A stretch of 7,907 bases of DNA from assembly GCA_014728975.1 (NCBI GenBank), contig WJKQ01000012.1:1-7907 (forward strand). The letters run 5' to 3'. The notes beneath the pieces were generated by a model that saw only the letters and a program-made list of their open reading frames with translations, made no database searches and was not told the origin of the DNA. How positions within the stretch are numbered: the stretch's first letter is position 1; each line of letters starts with the position of its first letter. The position numbers were made by a program, and so were the translations under genes. This document shows positions 5,501 through 7,907 of the stretch, piece after piece. The stretch comes from Candidatus Peregrinibacteria bacterium. GTDB taxonomy: Bacteria; Patescibacteriota; Gracilibacteria; UBA1369; LOWO2-01-FULL-3.

Positions 5501-7091
5501 CAAATACCGGAATAAGATCATTTTCAGTTACCCTGCTCAAATCGACTCCGCTGTCCAGTAAAGCGGCAAAATAATAAGCAAATCCACTTTCGGACAATCC
5601 CAGCTTATCCATTAACTGCCTGCCGGCCGCGCCGCGTCCTTTCTCTATCTGCACAAAATCCACTATTTTGTATTTTCCTTTTTCGCTTTTGGAAACATTT
5701 TTTAAGGTAAAATATTCCATTAAAATATTTCTCCTTTTTGTGGCGTAATAAGCCAGTCCCATCACTCTTTCTTCTCCTTTATAGAAATCCGAAATCATTA
5801 CATCCTGCCACTGAACCGTGTCGCCCCAGGAAACGCTGACATTTTTTAGATGCACGTTTTTAAAGACTCTACCGTCTTGCTTGCGAATAATTGCGCGACC
5901 TCCTTCTCCGACTTCGACTCTATCGCCATTTCTTCTCTTGACATTTACCTTCAGATATTTTTGCAGACCATAAGCAATATGTGCTTTTTTTCTTAAAAAG
6001 TACCTCAAACTTGTCCGCATCCTCACGGTTTCACTTTGAACAGGACCTCTTCCCAGGCAGACCATCACATGCGAATTCATGCTTTTGTTTTTCTCGGACC
6101 TGTTTTTATTTGCGGCCAATATCTTTTTTGTGTACCGCGTATTTCTTTGGAAAGCGGTAATAAGCGAAGGATAATTTCCCTTATCTGCATTTTTAAAGAA
6201 TTGTCCAAGTTTATCGTAATATTTTCTCCTGTTTGAAATGCCTGTTTTACCGTTTTTCTTTTGAACGAGTGTGTCCATGACGCTTGCTTTGACTTCGATA
6301 CCATTATTCCTTAGGCCTCTCTCCTTAAGATCCCAGGCGTCCAATATTTTTCCGTAATAAATCAGGCCGGCTTTTGAAATGGCGTCTTTACCGTATTCCT
6401 GAGCCAAAAGACTAACAGCATATCCGGAACAGAGATCAAGATCCCTAAACTGATCCTCAATTATTTTTGGAGCATTACCTGTTTTTCTTACGGCTTCCAG
6501 AATTGAAAAATTTTTTTTTGTTCCGACCTCACTTATTTCAGGAGGAATTATAGGAGAAAAAAAGACTCCCGGTTCTATCTTCCGCATTTTCGGCCCTTCA
6601 ATTATTTTCGTCTGTATTTCCTCCTCTTTTCGTAATTTTTCTTTTGCGGTTTCAATAATCTTGTTTTTCCTCAAAGATTTTGCGTTAAATTCAAAAATAA
6701 CATTCCCAAGGCGATCAATAAACTGAATATCAAATCCCTCTGTAAGTTTTACTTTTTCAAATTTCTTTTTATCCGTTAATGAAAGCAGATAATTTAAGAT
6801 ACTTTCTCCGGATTCCACATCCACGTCACTCATGCTTCCGGCAATAATAATGGCATGTCTGTAAGCTCTAGACCAGATATCACGGCCGGTAAAACCCTTT
6901 TGTTTGTAGTGCCTGGTTAAAAGCGCGTAAATATTCCAGACGACTGGATCAAAATAACCGGATCTTTTTGTTTCAAGATTATATCTGTAATCAAGAACTA
7001 TATTCTCATTTCCTGCTGTTTCATCGATTTCCTCAAAAACTTGAGAAGAATAGGACTCTGCTTTTCTTTGATATACGGTTCTTTCTTCCAT
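2580..7091 (-). CDS. giant multidomain L,D-transpeptidase (YkuD) with SH3 and LysM-like repeats, 1503 aa
   Basis: The C-terminus is a YkuD L,D-transpeptidase, which forms 3-3 peptidoglycan cross-links or anchors proteins to the wall through an acyl-enzyme on Cys. Domains, by residue: 1-215 unassigned and charged; about 215-350 a possible NlpC/P60-like cysteine peptidase (LDLCSGYAV with Cys221; SHVMVCLG with His341); about 478-750 three degenerate LysM-like repeats; 760-1150 unassigned, mostly helical; 1158-1217 bacterial SH3 (IKLRSSPRG, LYFGTVVKI, then WLKVKV and EGFV); about 1305-1472 YkuD, with TGRPNPKTETPSGRY, His1429 in FHGT and catalytic Cys1445 in ASGGCIRM. The last 30 residues are charged. 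Most YkuD enzymes have 150-550 residues, so this one is unusually long. No signal peptide or membrane segment is visible, and an in-frame TAA six codons upstream of the ATG rules out a longer N-terminus from this window. An extended -10 promoter lies 26 nt upstream; no Shine-Dalgarno sequence. YkuD and SH3 calls are strong, the rest tentative. Confidence 0.93.
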   Translation of the reverse strand: MEERTVYQRKAESYSSQVFEEIDETAGNENIVLDYRYNLETKRSGYFDPVVWNIYALLTRHYKQKGFTGRDIWSRAYRHAIIIAGSMSDVDVESGESILNYLLSLTDKKKFEKVKLTEGFDIQFIDRLGNVIFEFNAKSLRKNKIIETAKEKLRKEEEIQTKIIEGPKMRKIEPGVFFSPIIPPEISEVGTKKNFSILEAVRKTGNAPKIIEDQFRDLDLCSGYAVSLLAQEYGKDAISKAGLIYYGKILDAWDLKERGLRNNGIEVKASVMDTLVQKKNGKTGISNRRKYYDKLGQFFKNADKGNYPSLITAFQRNTRYTKKILAANKNRSEKNKSMNSHVMVCLGRGPVQSETVRMRTSLRYFLRKKAHIAYGLQKYLKVNVKRRNGDRVEVGEGGRAIIRKQDGRVFKNVHLKNVSVSWGDTVQWQDVMISDFYKGEERVMGLAYYATKRRNILMEYFTLKNVSKSEKGKYKIVDFVQIEKGRGAAGRQLMDKLGLSESGFAYYFAALLDSGVDLSRVTENDLIPVFDMEEVRSKIEAEGGVSRVRKNIVEKNIEKFNRGSLEDFFIVIKQGQSPWRMVEDFFANYFEGSYELTNEEKNFVLRAIDASCPNIDLSSEPPKFEAGEYIYLTWDRIFEIVKYVREKQLESFSGMDYVKIIESGDSPYAFIRDCFNTEAKEINIDINYAMLESLERNYLLKALDKCSQDIDLTLKGMGTNKKFTDFKAGDRMVLRRSDLQKCIKNISEKQKFQKASKDPFLVLKVRKSKKDLEAIKAAKFFGIDLKDKSSYLTIILPPVVRDEIDNVYPGNNLKQALVRNILYNIWINEQSRGGTRAYIKNELSYIEEDPIYRQLYPAQYLVRSIGPFQIRPLKRDLKKCKKIFLENGIKVPETFQNFRSMIKNNLRVSAIVAGQRLMETLNSFENFMKASGEDEINLLNQNLMMMLTTSYNRSTGAIYRAVFQNWAINLAKEAGVRSDVKFREVDALLSEPGKRKLLLDHIIDTFVRVAEKLILEGHIKYNGSAALEVEKIRSNKIAFVNGSLFEQIQTWYRDKTGKSLSFAFTNEELARGSGVFSYGARMFSMPDRWKSVFRDYDKLSSLIFEMKEDYQLEDYSPPPLDLDTSVKEIQLEKKEKFEKLLEESKIDECFTKGSDLLTVYDIAIKLRSSPRGRKKTSLYFGTVVKIEGIQQKGNEIWLKVKVVEGENEGEEGFVCFRREWFNNENAPKITPRLTKRLEKLQNYPKRPLPKDYIDSMNSYMRFLHNYNPEEPPRSAEMMKRSRPTAYEVKDEKIKETVKAIAGSYGYNNQRYFAILPKRGGGGLNFQNLYVIDRENDRIIGFRVSTGRPNPKTETPSGRYVASGTGFKALNYFGSHQGTYVEKYEGHRVTEFLGKIEEFDNKPVYASMTTGLIPIQRRGELIESAGRYFHGTNRENHLGGKASGGCIRMSNLDIVYLASLLNGSRMEFQIIEDKKDAERALARSVELAKSKTESEGIRRPRTYL
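2676..3179 (-). other. YkuD L,D-transpeptidase domain of the giant protein
   Basis: Residues 1305-1472. The order of motifs follows the family: YVIDRENDRIIGFRVSTG (strand plus turn), a P-x-T-P-x-G segment (TETPSGRY), FHGT with His1429, and ASGGCIRM with Cys1445 fifteen residues later. The codons are 2805-2807 (CAT, His) and 2757-2759 (TGT, Cys). The usual S-H-G-C box reads S-G-G-C here, while the following I-R-M is kept, so the nucleophile and its Arg are intact. Confidence 0.93.
3441..3620 (-). other. bacterial SH3 domain of the giant protein
   Basis: Residues 1158-1217. The pattern V-x-x-x-A-I-K-L-R-S-S-P, then LYFGTVVKI, then IWLKVKV and a G-E-E-G-F-V end is that of SH3_3-type domains (R-S-G-P, G-x-x-V, W-x-K-V, G-W-V). 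Such domains often sit beside peptidoglycan enzymes and bind wall peptides or glycans. Here it stands about 90 residues before the catalytic domain. Confidence 0.75.
4842..5660 (-). repeat. three degenerate ~70-95-residue repeats, LysM-like
   Basis: Protein-level repeats at residues about 478-545, 567-650 and 656-750. Each opens with D-aromatic-[VF] and a turn: DFVQIEKGRGAA, DFFIVIKQGQSPW, DYVKIIESGDSPY. Each continues through a hydrophobic helix, then an A-[LI] / D / [VI]-D-L block (AALLDSGVDL, RAIDASCPNIDL, KALDKCSQDIDL), and the last two close with F-x-A-G-[DE]-x-[IM]-x-L. G-D-S-x-x at the start and an A-G-D-x-x-x-L end recall LysM modules, which bind GlcNAc polymers, but the units are longer and divergent. 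The internal repetition is visible directly; the LysM link is inference. Confidence 0.55.
6042..6449 (-). other. possible NlpC/P60-like cysteine peptidase module
   Basis: Residues about 215-350. LDLCSGYAVSLLAQEYG resembles the D-C-S-G-[LY]-V nucleophile helix of NlpC/P60 and related papain-like peptidoglycan peptidases, and an A-W-D-L follows 30 residues on. SHVMVCLGRG further along resembles the H-V-[GA]-[IV]-x-[LV]-G strand that carries the catalytic His. The spacing (Cys221 to His341, 120 residues) is longer than in most NlpC/P60 domains. Without a profile comparison this is a suggestion only. Confidence 0.4.
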
Positions 7092-7116
7092 AAAAAAGAC
7101 ACAATATTATCCAAGT

Positions 7117-7125
7117 ATTATAGCA
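7117..7125 (-). promoter_or_regulatory. extended -10 promoter for the giant gene
   Basis: On the minus strand the sequence reads TGCTATAAT, a perfect TATAAT with the TG-n extension that lets sigma-70 promoters work without a good -35. No convincing TTGACA is found 16-18 bases upstream. Transcription would begin near 7110, giving a leader of about 19 nt before the ATG at 7091. That leader (ending TTGTGTCTTTTTT) has no Shine-Dalgarno sequence. Confidence 0.5.
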
Positions 7126-7127
7126 CG

Positions 7128-7154
7128 AAAAACCGTTTAGGGACAGAGTAAACG
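7128..7154 (-). terminator. weak candidate terminator after the yibE/F gene
   Basis: On the minus strand, CGTTTA (7154-7149), a nine-base loop and TAAACG (7139-7134) form a 6-bp stem followed by GTTTTT. It lies 23 nt past the stop of the YibE/F gene and just upstream of the giant gene's promoter, a sensible place. The stem is short and AT-rich, so termination would be inefficient if real. Confidence 0.25.
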
Positions 7155-7176
7155 TTTGTTTATAAGAAACTGGAAA

Positions 7177-7907
7177 CTATTTTTTTCCCATCAACAAACT
7201 GGACAATCCGGCGGTTAATGGAATCGTTAACAAAAGTCCCATGGAGCCTACCAGCGATCTTGCGATCTCCTCGGCTATAAATCCATAGTTTAAAAGCTCA
7301 ATTACGCTTGTCTTTAAGAGGTAATAAAGGATAATTGAAACAAGAGAAGCACCGATATACGCAAAAATCAACGTATTCAGCATGCTCCCCATGATATCCC
7401 TGCCGATATTCATTCCGGATTTAAATAATCTTTTTCTGGAAATATTAGTTTTGTGCTCTTTGATTTCACTCAATCCGGAAGAAATTGATATTGCCGTATC
7501 CATCACGGCTCCAAGCGCGCCAAGAATAATTCCGCTGAAAAGCAGACCCCTGAAATTAAAATCGGGATAGTTAATTGCCAGAATCCTGCTGTCCTCGGTC
7601 CCGAGACCTGTCAGATTTGAAAAATATCCGATCAGGTAGATCAACAAAACCGCCGAAATCACACCACCCAAAGTGCCCCCCATAGCGGCCCATGATTTTT
7701 TACCAACGCCGGTAATAAGAAGATGCGTAAATAAGATAATGACAGCAGTCCCTAAAACCGTAATGGGTACCGGGCTCCATCCATTTTTAATCATCGGAAG
7801 AAGTACAAAAAATATCAAAGCGACCGATCCGCCGAGGCTTAAAATCGCTTTTATACCGGCTTTTTTTCCGACTATCAGAATCAGAAACAAAAAAATCACC
7901 GACCATG
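7177..7907 (-). CDS. YibE/F-family membrane protein, 5' end outside window
   Basis: This is the C-terminal part of a YibE/F-like polytopic membrane protein, a family of unsettled function (transport or efflux has been suggested). The signature stretches are GIILGALGAVMDTAISIS (residues 123-140 counted from the GTG at 7899), followed by SGLSEI, and SGMNIGRDIMGSMLNTLIFA (161-180). Hydrophobic segments at about 1-10, 14-35, 43-64, 71-91, 117-139, 172-196 and 213-235 make six to seven membrane spans. The tail MGKK is short and positive, and the loop around 147-160 (KEHKTNISRKRLFK) is strongly basic, so both are probably cytoplasmic. The GTG at 7899 is not the true start: the frame stays open through W-S to the window edge, and relatives have a further N-terminal domain. 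TAG ends the gene 85 nt before the giant gene; they share a strand, but the promoter between them suggests separate transcription. Confidence 0.9.
   Translation of the reverse strand, partial: WSVIFLFLILIVGKKAGIKAILSLGGSVALIFFVLLPMIKNGWSPVPITVLGTAVIILFTHLLITGVGKKSWAAMGGTLGGVISAVLLIYLIGYFSNLTGLGTEDSRILAINYPDFNFRGLLFSGIILGALGAVMDTAISISSGLSEIKEHKTNISRKRLFKSGMNIGRDIMGSMLNTLIFAYIGASLVSIILYYLLKTSVIELLNYGFIAEEIARSLVGSMGLLLTIPLTAGLSSLLMGKK

Noticed and set aside
7092..7176. Search of the spacer for the missing front part of pdxT
   Set aside because: None of the minus-strand readings that I followed resembles the PdxT N-terminus (G-V-L-A-L-Q-G) or its Cys motif.
7897..7899. GTG as the true start of the YibE/F gene
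   Set aside because: The frame continues upstream through two more codons to the window edge, and relatives have a further N-terminal part.

Overview
The window is AT-rich bacterial DNA with five protein-coding genes I am confident of, one probable small gene and one gene relic. UGA works as an ordinary stop, since recR ends with TGA exactly where the family ends. None of the three complete leaders I inspected closely (1427, 2256, 7091) has a good Shine-Dalgarno sequence, and recR has only a weak one. Taken with the YibE/F membrane protein, a short-tailed IspE and a very large lysine-rich cell-wall protein, this fits a Candidate Phyla Radiation (Patescibacteria) genome. That placement is an inference: no rRNA or other taxonomic marker is present.

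Layout. Positions 1-680 (+) hold the 3' part of ispE (isoprenoid precursor synthesis), cut by the window edge. It meets recR (-, 691-1293, recombinational repair) tail to tail with a 10-nt gap. A 133-nt divergent spacer with a good sigma-70-type promoter follows. Next come two co-directional genes of unknown function (+, 1427-2236 and 2256-2465), both acidic and soluble. They converge on a 1503-codon gene (-, 2580-7091). Its C-terminus is a clear L,D-transpeptidase (YkuD) domain preceded by a bacterial SH3 domain. Further upstream in the protein I see three degenerate LysM-like repeats and a possible NlpC/P60-like cysteine-peptidase module. It has no visible signal peptide. An 85-nt spacer with an extended -10 promoter separates it from the 3' part of a YibE/F-family membrane protein gene (-, 7177 to the window end).

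The 114-nt gap 2466-2579 is not empty. On the minus strand it encodes 35 residues that match the C-terminal end of PdxT, the glutaminase subunit of pyridoxal 5'-phosphate synthase, including the His and Glu of its catalytic triad. No start codon or catalytic Cys region is present, so this is a gene relic. It lies in frame just behind the stop codon of the giant gene, suggesting that the giant gene, or the whole block, arrived by recombination into a former pdxT.

The genes do not form one pathway. ispE and recR are housekeeping genes. The block 1427-7091 looks like an accessory cell-envelope locus, in which the giant L,D-transpeptidase is the part most likely to be new. No tRNA, rRNA, CRISPR array or insertion sequence was seen, and no stretch over 300 bases lacks a gene.
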